Shown: in pieces, positions 25,041 to 32,727 of the stretch
How positions within the stretch are numbered: the stretch's first letter is position 1
How the letters are laid out: each line of letters opens with the position of its first letter
Made by a program: the position numbers and the translations under genes
Assembly: GCA_023400985.1 (NCBI GenBank)
Contig: JAEXEN010000011.1
Coordinates: forward strand, 39,017-103,016
DNA from: Bacillota bacterium
GTDB taxonomy: Bacteria > Bacillota > Clostridia > Christensenellales > CAG-138
Direction of reading: 5' to 3'
DNA length: 64,000 bases
The notes under the pieces: generated by a model
What the model saw: the letters and a program-made list of their open reading frames with translations, nothing else
What the model was told of the DNA's origin: nothing
Database searches by the model: none

Positions 25041-25634
25041 TTGGAACAACGGGAGAAAACCGATTTGAAAACGCTTTGGGCGTTGTTCGTCATCTTTTTC
25101 AAGGCGGGCACGTTCACGTTTGCGGGCGGGCTCGCCATGCTCCCCGTGATCGAAAAGGACGTGGTGGAGAAAAGTAAGCTCATGCCGCGCGAGGAGTTCA
25201 TGGAGTATGCAACGCTCGCGCAGACCTTGCCGGGCGTGATCGCCGTGAACTGCGCGGCATTTGTGGGGAGGCGCGCCGCGGGCACTTTGGGCATGCTCAT
25301 CGCGAGCTTCGGAGCCACCGTATCCGCCTTCGTGCTGATGGTGCTCGCAACGGTACTGCTGAACCTTATCCCGCGCGAGGGTCCGCTCTACGGTGCGTTT
25401 ATGGGCATACGCGCGGCGTCGGCCGCTCTCATACTCTCGGCGGCGTTTTCGCTCGGACAGCACAACATCAAAAACGCGTTTAGCATCGTGCTTATGATAG
25501 TCGCATTCCTTCTGACGCTCCTTACCGATATAAGCGTGGTGTTTATTGTGCTCGGCGGCGGCCTTATCGGCATCGTCTACGCGCGGATACTGGCCTCAAA
25601 AAAAGAAAAGGAGGGTGGCAAGCATGTTTCTTGA
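25041..25634 (+). CDS. Chromate transporter family protein, first half-size subunit
   Basis: A 197-residue membrane protein with the CHR domain: LFVIFFKAGTFTFAGGLAML, then FMEYATLAQTLPGVIAVN and AAFVGRRAAGTLGMLIASFG, all typical of ChrA N-terminal halves. Half-size CHR proteins occur in adjacent pairs and probably work as heterodimers. The true substrate may be chromate, sulfate or another anion. The start is TTG at 25041, chosen because AAGGAG lies 11 bases upstream and no better start is present. It overlaps the next CHR gene by 11 bases. Confidence 0.85.
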   Translation: MEQREKTDLKTLWALFVIFFKAGTFTFAGGLAMLPVIEKDVVEKSKLMPREEFMEYATLAQTLPGVIAVNCAAFVGRRAAGTLGMLIASFGATVSAFVLMVLATVLLNLIPREGPLYGAFMGIRAASAALILSAAFSLGQHNIKNAFSIVLMIVAFLLTLLTDISVVFIVLGGGLIGIVYARILASKKEKEGGKHVS

Positions 25635-26208
25635 ATACGCGGCTCTCCTCTGGTCGTTTTTTAAAATAGGGATCGCGGGCTTCGGCGGCGGGTATGCCAT
25701 GCTTTCGATGATCGTGCGGGAAAGCGAAAAGTTCAACGTGACCTTGCAGCAGTTTGCGGATCTCAACGCGCTCGACATGATCGTGCCCGGTCCCATCGCC
25801 ATCAACGCGGCCACCTATGTGGGCTATCTTGACGCGGGTTTTTGGGGCGCGCTCGCGGCGACGCTGGGCGTGGTGCTGCCATCGTTCATCCTTGTGACGC
25901 TCATGATGCGCTTTATCGCGCGCTATCGGGAAAGCAGTTTTGCCTCGGGGCTCTTTATGGGTGTGAAGCCCACGGCGGTGGGGCTTATCGCGGCGGCGGC
26001 AGTCACCATCGCGGCAGCGGTCGCGCTCGTGCCGGATACGACGCTTATATCCTTTTTTGCATCGCCGCTCACAAGCGTAATGTGGTTCCCGCTCGCGGTG
26101 TTCGCCGTGGCGGCGTTTTTGAACATACGCTTCAAGGTGAATCCCATTTTGCTTACGCTCATCGCGGGCGCCGCGGGAGCGCTGCTTTCGTGGATCGGGG
26201 TCATATAG
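25624..26208 (+). CDS. Chromate transporter family protein, second half-size subunit
   Basis: A 194-residue CHR-domain membrane protein: FFKIGIAGFGGGYAMLSMIV, DLNALDMIVPGPIAINAATY, and GVVLPSFILVTLMMRFIARY. It is the partner of the gene at 25041-25634; the pair represents the two halves of long-chain ChrA. Its ATG has GGAGGG upstream, inside the previous gene, and overlaps it by 11 bases, so translation is coupled. A new promoter for the lysine operon begins 30 bases after its stop. Confidence 0.88.
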   Translation: MFLEYAALLWSFFKIGIAGFGGGYAMLSMIVRESEKFNVTLQQFADLNALDMIVPGPIAINAATYVGYLDAGFWGALAATLGVVLPSFILVTLMMRFIARYRESSFASGLFMGVKPTAVGLIAAAAVTIAAAVALVPDTTLISFFASPLTSVMWFPLAVFAVAAFLNIRFKVNPILLTLIAGAAGALLSWIGVI

Positions 26209-26240
26209 GTGATAAAAAGGGTGACGGCCCCCGCCACATA

Positions 26241-26270
26241 TTGACAAACGCAGGAAAAATACGATATAGT
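26241..26270 (+). promoter_or_regulatory. Promoter of the lysine fermentation operon
   Basis: TTGACA at 26241-26246 and TATAGT at 26265-26270, 18 bases apart. Transcription would begin about 15 bases before the lysine riboswitch. Confidence 0.7.
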
Positions 26271-26292
26271 GAAACTGTCAATCGAATACCGT

Positions 26293-26466
26293 AAAATAGA
26301 GGCGCGGGGAATGAGGTAAACTGCGGATGCTAAGGGCTTAAGCGCCCCACGCCGCAAGCGAATGCGTTTTCCGCCGATGTCGCGCGACGGGGCTTAAGCC
26401 GCGTGCGGCAGGGTGCGACGGCTCAGCGCCGCGCAACTGTCATCTTCAAACGGATGATGCGCTATT
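26293..26466 (+). promoter_or_regulatory. Lysine riboswitch (L-box)
   Basis: The element begins with AATAGAGGCGCGGGGAATGA, the 5' P1 strand and conserved AGAGGxGC core of lysine riboswitches, followed by GAGGTAAACTGC. The conserved GCCGAAG appears as GCCGCAAG near 26351. GGCAGGGTGCGACGGCTC and the conserved ACTGTCA at 26436-26442 follow. P1 closes by AATAG (26295-26299) pairing with CTATT (26462-26466). All genes downstream break down lysine, which fits lysine as the ligand. The 3' P1 strand lies inside the 5' arm of the terminator at 26461, so the ligand-bound form should prevent that terminator. Confidence 0.8.
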
Positions 26467-26498
26467 GATGAGAGTCTTCTCTTATCAATAGCTTTTTT
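26461..26498 (+). terminator. Riboswitch-controlled intrinsic terminator 1
   Basis: GCTATTGATGAGAG (26461-26474) and CTCTTATCAATAGC (26479-26492) form a 14-bp stem with one G-U pair and a TCTT loop, followed by TTTTTT. Its 5' arm contains the 3' strand of riboswitch P1, so the terminator and the lysine-bound P1 exclude each other. Confidence 0.8.
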
Positions 26499-26513
26499 CT
26501 TTCGTTTTCTTTT

Positions 26514-26569
26514 AAAGATGGCGCGCTATTGACTCGCTTTTAGGGCGGGTGGATGCGCGCCGTCTTTTT
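26514..26569 (+). terminator. Second terminator-like hairpin before kal
   Basis: AAAGATGGCGCGC (26514-26526) pairs with GCGCGCCGTCTTT (26555-26567), 13 bp with one G-U, followed by TTATTT. The 5' side repeats the GCGCTATTGA of terminator 1 (26459-26468 versus 26523-26532). The 3' arm of terminator 1 (TCAATAGC) is complementary to GCTATTGA at 26525-26532. Confidence 0.6.
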
Positions 26570-26637
26570 ATTTCCGAGATCAAAACGGCTTCCCTTTTCA
26601 AAACGATACAAAATATCTTATGCGGCGGAGGTTTTTT

Positions 26638-27024
26638 ATGAAATCGACCATCAGGCTTCGTATGAGCGCGCACGACGCGCACTACGGCGGCAACCTTGTG
26701 GACGGTGCGCGCATGCTCGCGCTGTTCGGCGACGTGGCCACGGAACTTCTTATTACGCATGACGGCGATGAAGGGCTTTTCAAGGCCTACGACATGGTGG
26801 AGTTTATGGCCCCCGTTTACGCGGGCGACTATATCGAGGCTACGGGCGAGATAACGGCGGTCGGCAACACCTCGCGCAAGATGACCTTCGAGGCCAAAAA
26901 GGTGATCGCGCCGCGCCCGGACATCAACGAATCCGCCTGCGACGTATTGGCTGAACCCATCGTGGTTTGCCGTGCGAGCGGCACCTGCGTGGTGCCAAAG
27001 GAGAAACAGAGAAAGAAACAGTAG
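26638..27024 (+). CDS. kal: 3-aminobutyryl-CoA ammonia-lyase
   Basis: A 128-residue hot-dog-fold protein of the Kal family: MKSTIRLRMSAHDAHYGGNL, DGARMLALFGDVATELLI, EGLFKAYDMVEFMAPVYAGD. It removes ammonia from L-3-aminobutyryl-CoA to give crotonyl-CoA, the fifth step of lysine fermentation. The start at 26638 has GGAGG upstream; an in-frame ATG 18 bases earlier has no site. It is the first gene of the operon, behind the lysine riboswitch and two hairpins, and lies 11 bases before kce. Length and motifs are normal for the family. Confidence 0.9.
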   Translation: MKSTIRLRMSAHDAHYGGNLVDGARMLALFGDVATELLITHDGDEGLFKAYDMVEFMAPVYAGDYIEATGEITAVGNTSRKMTFEAKKVIAPRPDINESACDVLAEPIVVCRASGTCVVPKEKQRKKQ

Positions 27025-27035
27025 GAGGCAGCGCA

Positions 27036-27860
27036 ATGGAAAAGCTCATCATCACCGCGTGCATCTGCGGCGCGGAGGTCACAAAAAAGCATAACCCCGC
27101 CGTGCCGTATACGGTTTCGGAGATCGCAAATGAGGCGTACCTTGCTTACAAGGCGGGCGCGTCCATCATCCATCTGCATGTGCGCGAGGACGACGGCATG
27201 CCCACCCAGAGCGCCGCGCGCTTCAAGGCGTGCATGGACGCGATCTATCAAAAATGCCCCGACGTCATCATTCAACCCTCCACGGGGGGCGCGGTGGGCA
27301 TGACAAACGACGAGCGTCTTGAGCCCATCACTTTAAACCCGGAGATGGCCACGCTCGACTGCGGCACCTGCAACTTCGGCGGCGACGACGTGTTCGTGAA
27401 CACCGAAAATATGATCATCGATTTTGCGGAAAAAATGAACGCGCGAAAAATCAAGCCGGAGCTCGAGGTGTTCGACAAGGGCATGATCGACATGGCTTTA
27501 AGGCTCCACAAAAAGGGCTATATCAAGGCGCCCATGCATTTCGATTTCGTGTTTGGCGTGAACGGCGGTATCAGCGGCGAGCCGCGCGACCTCGTATTTA
27601 TGCGCGAAAGCATCCCCGCGGACGCGACGTGGACGGCGGCGGGCGTAGGCCGCTTCGCGTTCCCCGTGGCCGCCATGACCATCATCATGGGCGGCAACGT
27701 GCGCATCGGCTTTGAAGACAATATCTACCTCGAAAAGGGCGTTCTTGCCCGCAGCAACGGCGAGCTTGTGGAAAAAGTCGTGCGGCTTGCGAAGGAATTC
27801 GGCCGCCCCGTTGCCACGCCGGACGAGGCAAGGGAAATCTTAAGTATCCAAAAGCGTTAA
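27036..27860 (+). CDS. kce: 3-keto-5-aminohexanoate cleavage enzyme
   Basis: A 274-residue TIM-barrel protein of the BKACE (DUF849) family. It condenses acetyl-CoA with 5-amino-3-oxohexanoate, giving acetoacetate and 3-aminobutyryl-CoA. Visible motifs include the zinc ligands in ASIIHLHVREDDGMPTQS and the late GGNVRIGFEDNIYLEKG, with FGVNGGISGEP in the barrel. The ATG at 27036 has GTAGGAGG upstream and replaces an N-terminal extension with no family resemblance. It sits between kal and kdd, as expected for the pathway. Confidence 0.95.
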   Translation: MEKLIITACICGAEVTKKHNPAVPYTVSEIANEAYLAYKAGASIIHLHVREDDGMPTQSAARFKACMDAIYQKCPDVIIQPSTGGAVGMTNDERLEPITLNPEMATLDCGTCNFGGDDVFVNTENMIIDFAEKMNARKIKPELEVFDKGMIDMALRLHKKGYIKAPMHFDFVFGVNGGISGEPRDLVFMRESIPADATWTAAGVGRFAFPVAAMTIIMGGNVRIGFEDNIYLEKGVLARSNGELVEKVVRLAKEFGRPVATPDEAREILSIQKR

Positions 27861-27908
27861 AACGCAGTCTATTAACATTCTATATTTTTGAAAGGCGAGG
27901 AATTTTCT

Positions 27909-28949
27909 ATGGCAATGAAGGGCAACAAATACGGCGCGCACCGCGTGATCGAGCCGAAGGGCGTTTTGACGCAGGCCGCGTGGAAGATCGACAACGACAT
28001 GACGAAACTCTACTCCAACGAGATCATCTGCGACGTGATCTCCCTCAACATCGATTCCGCCTCCTTCACGCAGATCAAGGAAGCCTGCAACCACGACGAG
28101 GAAAAGATTAAGGAAATGATCCTCGGCATCGTGAACGAGCGCGGCAAGCAGCAAAACCCCGTCACCGGCTCGGGTGGCATGTTCATAGGCAAAGTCGCCT
28201 ATATTGGCGAAGACCTCAAGGACCGCGGCCTCAAGGTGGGCGATAAGATCGCATCCCTCGTTTCGCTTTCTTTGACCCCGTTGAAGATCGAAAAGATCAA
28301 GGCCATCCACATGGATATCGACCGCGTGGACGTGGAGGCCAAGGCCGTGCTGTTTGAGAGCGGCATCTACGCCAAGCTGCCCGACGATATGACCGAAGCC
28401 CTCGCCCTTGCGGCGCTCGACGTGGCAGGCGCGCCCGCGCAGGCCCGTAAGCTCCCCAAGGAGGGCGACAGCGTGCTCGTGATCGGCGCGAACGGCAAGA
28501 GCGGCGTGCTTTGCTGTTACGAGGCCATGAAGAAGGTCGGCAAATCCGGCCGCGTCGTGGGCCTTGTCCGCCGCGAGAGCCAGGTGCAGAAGCTTCTCGA
28601 CCTCGGCGTCTGCCATGAGGTGGTCGTCGCCTCCGCCACCGAGCCCGTGAACGTGCTTGAAAAGGCGCTCCAGGCAAACGGCGGCCGCGAATACGACGTT
28701 TCCATCAGCTGCGTCAATATCGAGGCCTGCGAGATGAGCGCCATCCTCCCCGTGCGCGACAACGGCATCGTATACTTCTTTTCCATGGCGACGAGCTTTA
28801 CCCGCGCGGCTTTGGGCGCGGAAGGCATCGGCAAGGACGTGACCATGATCATCGGCAACGGCTATTCCAAGGACCATGCCGAGATCACGCTCAACGTGCT
28901 GCGTGAGAACGCCAAGATCAGGGAGCTTTTCAACTCCATCTATTGTTAA
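27909..28949 (+). CDS. kdd: L-erythro-3,5-diaminohexanoate dehydrogenase
   Basis: A 346-residue NAD(P)-dependent dehydrogenase. It deaminates 3,5-diaminohexanoate oxidatively to 5-amino-3-oxohexanoate. It has an MDR-like fold with a Rossmann motif SVLVIGANGKSGVLCCYEAM near residue 190. KYGAHRVIEPKGVLTQAAWK is the usual N-terminus of Kdd. The start at 27909 has AGGCGAGG upstream and fits the family; an earlier in-frame ATG does not. It lies 48 bases after kce and 11 bases before kamA. Confidence 0.94.
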   Translation: MAMKGNKYGAHRVIEPKGVLTQAAWKIDNDMTKLYSNEIICDVISLNIDSASFTQIKEACNHDEEKIKEMILGIVNERGKQQNPVTGSGGMFIGKVAYIGEDLKDRGLKVGDKIASLVSLSLTPLKIEKIKAIHMDIDRVDVEAKAVLFESGIYAKLPDDMTEALALAALDVAGAPAQARKLPKEGDSVLVIGANGKSGVLCCYEAMKKVGKSGRVVGLVRRESQVQKLLDLGVCHEVVVASATEPVNVLEKALQANGGREYDVSISCVNIEACEMSAILPVRDNGIVYFFSMATSFTRAALGAEGIGKDVTMIIGNGYSKDHAEITLNVLRENAKIRELFNSIYC

Positions 28950-28960
28950 GGAGCGATCGC

Positions 28961-30211
28961 ATGAAAACGCCCAACCGCGCACTGTTTTCGGGAGTTTCCG
29001 ACGAACAGTGGAACGACTGGAAATGGCAGGTCAAAAACCGCATCGAGACGCTCGATGAGCTCAAAAAGTACATCGCGCTCACCCCCGAGGAGGAGGACGG
29101 CGTGCGCGCGTGCCTCGGCGCGCTCCGTATGGCCATCACGCCGTACTATCTTTCGCTCATCGACCAAAACGACCCTCAAGACCCCGTGCGCAGACAGGCT
29201 ATCCCCACGGCGAGCGAGCTGCATATGGCGGCCGCGGACCTTCGCGACCCCTTGCACGAGGATACCGATTCCCCCGTGCCGGGGCTCACGCATCGCTATC
29301 CCGACCGCGTTTTGATGCTCATCACCGATCAGTGCGCTATGTATTGCCGCCACTGCACCAGAAGGCGCTTTGCCGGGCAAAAGGACAGCGCCGTTCCCCG
29401 CTCCCAGGTGGACAGGTGCATCGAGTATATCAAAAACACGCCCGCCGTGCGAGACGTACTGTTGAGCGGGGGCGACGCGCTCATCCAGAGCGATGAGATG
29501 CTCGAGTACATCATTTCGAGTCTCCGCGCCATCGACCATGTGGAGATCATCCGCATCGGCTCGCGCACGCCCGTTGTGATGCCGCAGCGCATCACGCCGG
29601 AGCTCTGCAGCATGCTCAAAAAATACCATCCCATTTGGCTTAACACGCACTTCAACCACCCCAACGAGATCACCCCGGAATCGGCCGCGGTCTGCGCGAG
29701 GCTTGCGGACGCAGGCATACCTTTGGGCAACCAAAGCGTGCTCCTCGCGGGCGTGAACGACTGCGTGCACGTGATGAAAAAGCTCGTGCATGAGCTCGTA
29801 AAGATACGCGTGCGCCCGTACTACATCTACCAGTGCGACCTTTCCATGGGCCTCGAGCATTTCCGCACTCCCGTTTCCAAGGGTATCGAGATCATAGAAG
29901 GTTTGCGCGGTCATACCTCCGGCTTTGCCGTGCCCACCTTCGTGGTGGATGCCCCGGGCGGCGGCGGTAAGACCCCCGTCATGCCCACGTACGTCATCAG
30001 CCAGTCGCCCCACAAGGTCGTGCTTCGAAACTTCGAGGGCGTCATCACCACCTATACCGAGCCCGAGCATTATCAGGAAAGCTGTAACTGCGAGGTCTGC
30101 CGCAAGGAACGCGAGAAAAAGCTTGTGGGCGTCGCGGGGCTTCTTGAAGGCCAAGCGCTTTCCATGGAGCCAAAAGGCCTTGCGCGCAGCGAACGCGTGA
30201 ACCACGAATAA
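28961..30211 (+). CDS. kamA: Lysine 2,3-aminomutase
   Basis: A 416-residue radical SAM, PLP-dependent enzyme that turns L-lysine into L-beta-lysine, the first pathway step. The [4Fe-4S] motif CAMYCRHC places cysteines at 125, 129 and 132, the same numbering as in Clostridium subterminale KamA. The PLP lysine is in DAPGGGGKTPVMPTY. The C-terminal cysteines in CNCEVC and the region before it suggest zinc binding between subunits. The ribosome site is TAAGGAG. It forms part of the operon, with a stem-loop of 9 bp and more (30221-30259) between it and kamD. Confidence 0.97.
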   Translation: MKTPNRALFSGVSDEQWNDWKWQVKNRIETLDELKKYIALTPEEEDGVRACLGALRMAITPYYLSLIDQNDPQDPVRRQAIPTASELHMAAADLRDPLHEDTDSPVPGLTHRYPDRVLMLITDQCAMYCRHCTRRRFAGQKDSAVPRSQVDRCIEYIKNTPAVRDVLLSGGDALIQSDEMLEYIISSLRAIDHVEIIRIGSRTPVVMPQRITPELCSMLKKYHPIWLNTHFNHPNEITPESAAVCARLADAGIPLGNQSVLLAGVNDCVHVMKKLVHELVKIRVRPYYIYQCDLSMGLEHFRTPVSKGIEIIEGLRGHTSGFAVPTFVVDAPGGGGKTPVMPTYVISQSPHKVVLRNFEGVITTYTEPEHYQESCNCEVCRKEREKKLVGVAGLLEGQALSMEPKGLARSERVNHE

Positions 30212-30220
30212 CGTAAGAGC

Positions 30221-30259
30221 CGTCCTGTAGGGGGCGAAAATCTCGCCTTCTACAGGACA
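30221..30259. repeat. Intercistronic stem-loop, REP-like, between kamA and kamD
   Basis: GTCCTGTAG at 30221-30229 pairs with CTACAGGAC at 30251-30259, and GGGGCGA with TCGCC-containing bases inside. It resembles the TGTAGGG...CGCC palindromes found between other genes in this window. It may stabilise or partly insulate the two halves of the operon. Confidence 0.5.
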
Positions 30260-30279
30260 AGACCGAAACCGGAGGACCT

Positions 30280-31839
30280 ATGCAAAGCAAGCTCAACCTT
30301 AACCAATCGCTCGTTAAAAGCGCGCGGGAAAGCGCAAGGCGCGTCGCGCTCGATACGCAGCGCTTTATCGACCAAAATACCACCGTGGCGGTGGAGCGCG
30401 CGGTCTGCCGCCTCTTGGGCGTGGACAAAGTGAACGCTGACGAAGTGCCGCTCCCGAACATCGTCGTAGAGCACCTTCGCGGGAAGGGTGTTTTGAATGC
30501 CGGCGCGGCGTATTTTATCGGCAACGCCATCGCGGATACGGAGTTAGGCCCGCAGGAGATTGCGGAGGGGGTCGCCGCGCATTCGTTCGACCTTACGAAA
30601 ATAAGGCCGCATACGGAAAAAGAGATACGCGCCGCCGTCATGCCGCACGCAAAAAAGACGGTCGATCGCATACGGAATAACGTTGCGCAGCGAAACGCGT
30701 TTTTCAGGGAGCATCCCGATAAGGAAGGCCCCTATCTATACGTGATCGTGGCGACGGGCAATATCTATGAGGATATCGTACAGGCCAAGGCCGCGGCCAA
30801 GCAGGGTGCGGATGTGATCGCGGTCATCAGGACCACGGGGCAGAGCCTACTCGATTACGTGCCCTACGGCGCGACCACGGAAGGCTTCGGCGGCACCTAC
30901 GCCACGCAGGAAAATTTCCGCCTCATGCGCGCCGCTCTCGACGAGGTGGGCAAAGAGGAAGGCCGCTACATACGCCTGTGCAACTATTGCTCGGGGCTTT
31001 GCATGCCGGAGATTGCCGCCATGGGCGCGCTCGAAAGGCTCGACGTCATGCTCAACGACGCGCTTTACGGCATATTGTTCCGCGATATCAACATGCAGCG
31101 CACCATCGTGGATCAATACTTCTCGCGCGTCATCAACGCATTCGCGGGGGTCATCATCAACACCGGCGAGGATAATTACCTCACCACCGCCGACGCGGTG
31201 GAGGAAGCGCATACGGTTCTGGCGTCGCAGTTTTTGAACGAGCAGTTCGCCGTCTGCGCAGGTCTTCCCGAGGAACAGATGGGGCTTGGACACGCGTTTG
31301 AAATAAGCCCCGATGTGGAAAACGGTTTCTTATATGAGCTTGCCCAGGCGCAGATGGCGCGGGAGATATTCCCCCACGCCCCTCTTAAATACATGCCGCC
31401 CACCAAGTTCATGACCGGTAATATTTTCAGAGGCCATGTGCAGGACGCGCTTTTCAACATGGTCACCGTCATGACCGGGCAGAAGATACACCTTTTAGGC
31501 ATGATGACCGAGGCCATCCACACCCCGTTCATGAGCGACCGCGCGCTCGCCATCGAAAACGCTCGCTATATTTTCAGCACCATGAAGGACCTCGGCGGAG
31601 AGCTTACGTTCAAGGAAGACGGCATCATTGCCTCTCGCGCGAACGAGGTGCTTGGGAAGGCGGCGTCGCTCTTAAGTGAGATCGAGCAGCTGGGACTTTT
31701 CGGTACGCTCGAGCGCGGCGTTTTCGCCGATATTAAACGTTCCCGCACGGGCGGCAAGGGCCTCGCGGGCGTCGTGCAGAAGGACCCGGCGTACTTCAAC
31801 CCCTTCACGGAACTGATGACAGTGGAGGAAAAAGCATGA
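30280..31839 (+). CDS. kamD: Beta-lysine/D-lysine 5,6-aminomutase alpha subunit
   Basis: A 519-residue large subunit of the adenosylcobalamin- and PLP-dependent aminomutase that converts L-beta-lysine to 3,5-diaminohexanoate. Typical segments are RTTGQSLLDYVPYGATTEGF, RLCNYCSGLCMPEIAAMGAL and MLNDALYGILFRDINMQRT. The N-terminus matches the family (MQSKLNLNQSLVKSARESAR), and its ATG has GGAGG upstream. It ends in a 4-base ATGA overlap with kamE, so the two subunits are translationally coupled. Confidence 0.96.
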   Translation: MQSKLNLNQSLVKSARESARRVALDTQRFIDQNTTVAVERAVCRLLGVDKVNADEVPLPNIVVEHLRGKGVLNAGAAYFIGNAIADTELGPQEIAEGVAAHSFDLTKIRPHTEKEIRAAVMPHAKKTVDRIRNNVAQRNAFFREHPDKEGPYLYVIVATGNIYEDIVQAKAAAKQGADVIAVIRTTGQSLLDYVPYGATTEGFGGTYATQENFRLMRAALDEVGKEEGRYIRLCNYCSGLCMPEIAAMGALERLDVMLNDALYGILFRDINMQRTIVDQYFSRVINAFAGVIINTGEDNYLTTADAVEEAHTVLASQFLNEQFAVCAGLPEEQMGLGHAFEISPDVENGFLYELAQAQMAREIFPHAPLKYMPPTKFMTGNIFRGHVQDALFNMVTVMTGQKIHLLGMMTEAIHTPFMSDRALAIENARYIFSTMKDLGGELTFKEDGIIASRANEVLGKAASLLSEIEQLGLFGTLERGVFADIKRSRTGGKGLAGVVQKDPAYFNPFTELMTVEEKA

Positions 31840-32624
31840 GCAGCGGACTTTACAATACCTCCGGCAAAAGTTACGATAAAAATCTGGATCTTACGCACCT
31901 TCGCGCCTACGGCGACACCATGAACGACGGCAAGGTGCAATTGAGTTTCACCCTTCCCGTGAAAAATGACGATAAGGGAGAAGAGGCCGCGCGCCGGCTC
32001 GCCCGCGCCATGGGCATTCCGGAGCCGTCTGTGGCGCACCGCGAGACGCTCGATGCGGAATTCACCTTCTACGTCGTATACGGCTCCTGTGCGCACTCTG
32101 TCGACTATACCTCCATCCGCGTGCAGGCCGTGGAGACCGACGTGATGGATATGGAAAGCTGCAACCGCTACATCCGCGAGCATATCGGCCGCAAGGTGGT
32201 GATGGTGGGCGCATCCACCGGCACCGACGCGCATACCGTGGGCATCGACGCCATCATGAACCGCAAGGGTTTCGCGGGGCATTACGGCCTTGAGCGCTAC
32301 GATATGGTCGAGGCGTACAACATGGGCGCGCAGGTGGAAAACGAGGAGTTTTTAAAGAATGCCCTCGAGCTCAACGCGGACGTGCTCCTTGTATCCCAGA
32401 CCGTCACCCAAAAGGACGTCCACATCCAAAACCTCACGGAGCTTGTGGAGCTTTTGGAGGCGGAAGGGGTGCGCGAGCGTTTCATACTCTGCTGCGGCGG
32501 CGCGCGCATCACGCACGAGCTCGCCAAAGAGCTCGGCTACGACGCGGGCTTCGGCCCGCAGAAATACGCGGAGGACGTCGCCTCTTTCGCCATTCAGGAA
32601 ATGGTGAGGCGCGGGCTTAAATAA
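31836..32624 (+). CDS. kamE: Beta-lysine/D-lysine 5,6-aminomutase beta subunit (B12- and PLP-binding)
   Basis: A 262-residue subunit. The cobalamin-binding DxHxxG motif is present as DAHTVG with Asp131, His133 and Gly136. Lys144 in MNRKGFAGHYG matches the position of the lysine that forms the Schiff base with PLP in the known enzyme. The remaining Rossmann-like B12 fold includes VLLVSQTVTQKDVH and FILCCGGARITHEL. It overlaps kamD by 4 bases. No B12-dependent reactivase gene is seen nearby. Confidence 0.96.
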   Translation: MSSGLYNTSGKSYDKNLDLTHLRAYGDTMNDGKVQLSFTLPVKNDDKGEEAARRLARAMGIPEPSVAHRETLDAEFTFYVVYGSCAHSVDYTSIRVQAVETDVMDMESCNRYIREHIGRKVVMVGASTGTDAHTVGIDAIMNRKGFAGHYGLERYDMVEAYNMGAQVENEEFLKNALELNADVLLVSQTVTQKDVHIQNLTELVELLEAEGVRERFILCCGGARITHELAKELGYDAGFGPQKYAEDVASFAIQEMVRRGLK

Positions 32625-32727
32625 AAATATAAGCGCTTGTATTGCGGCCCTGCGTCATGCGGCGCGGGGCCGTAGTGCGGGCCTTATTGTTAGAAAATTC
32701 ACGATATCGTCAAAATGGAGGACCAGC

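Noticed and set aside
28946..30205. A 419-codon open frame on the minus strand over kamA
   Set aside because: KamA is certain from its radical SAM and PLP motifs. The opposite frame is a compositional shadow.
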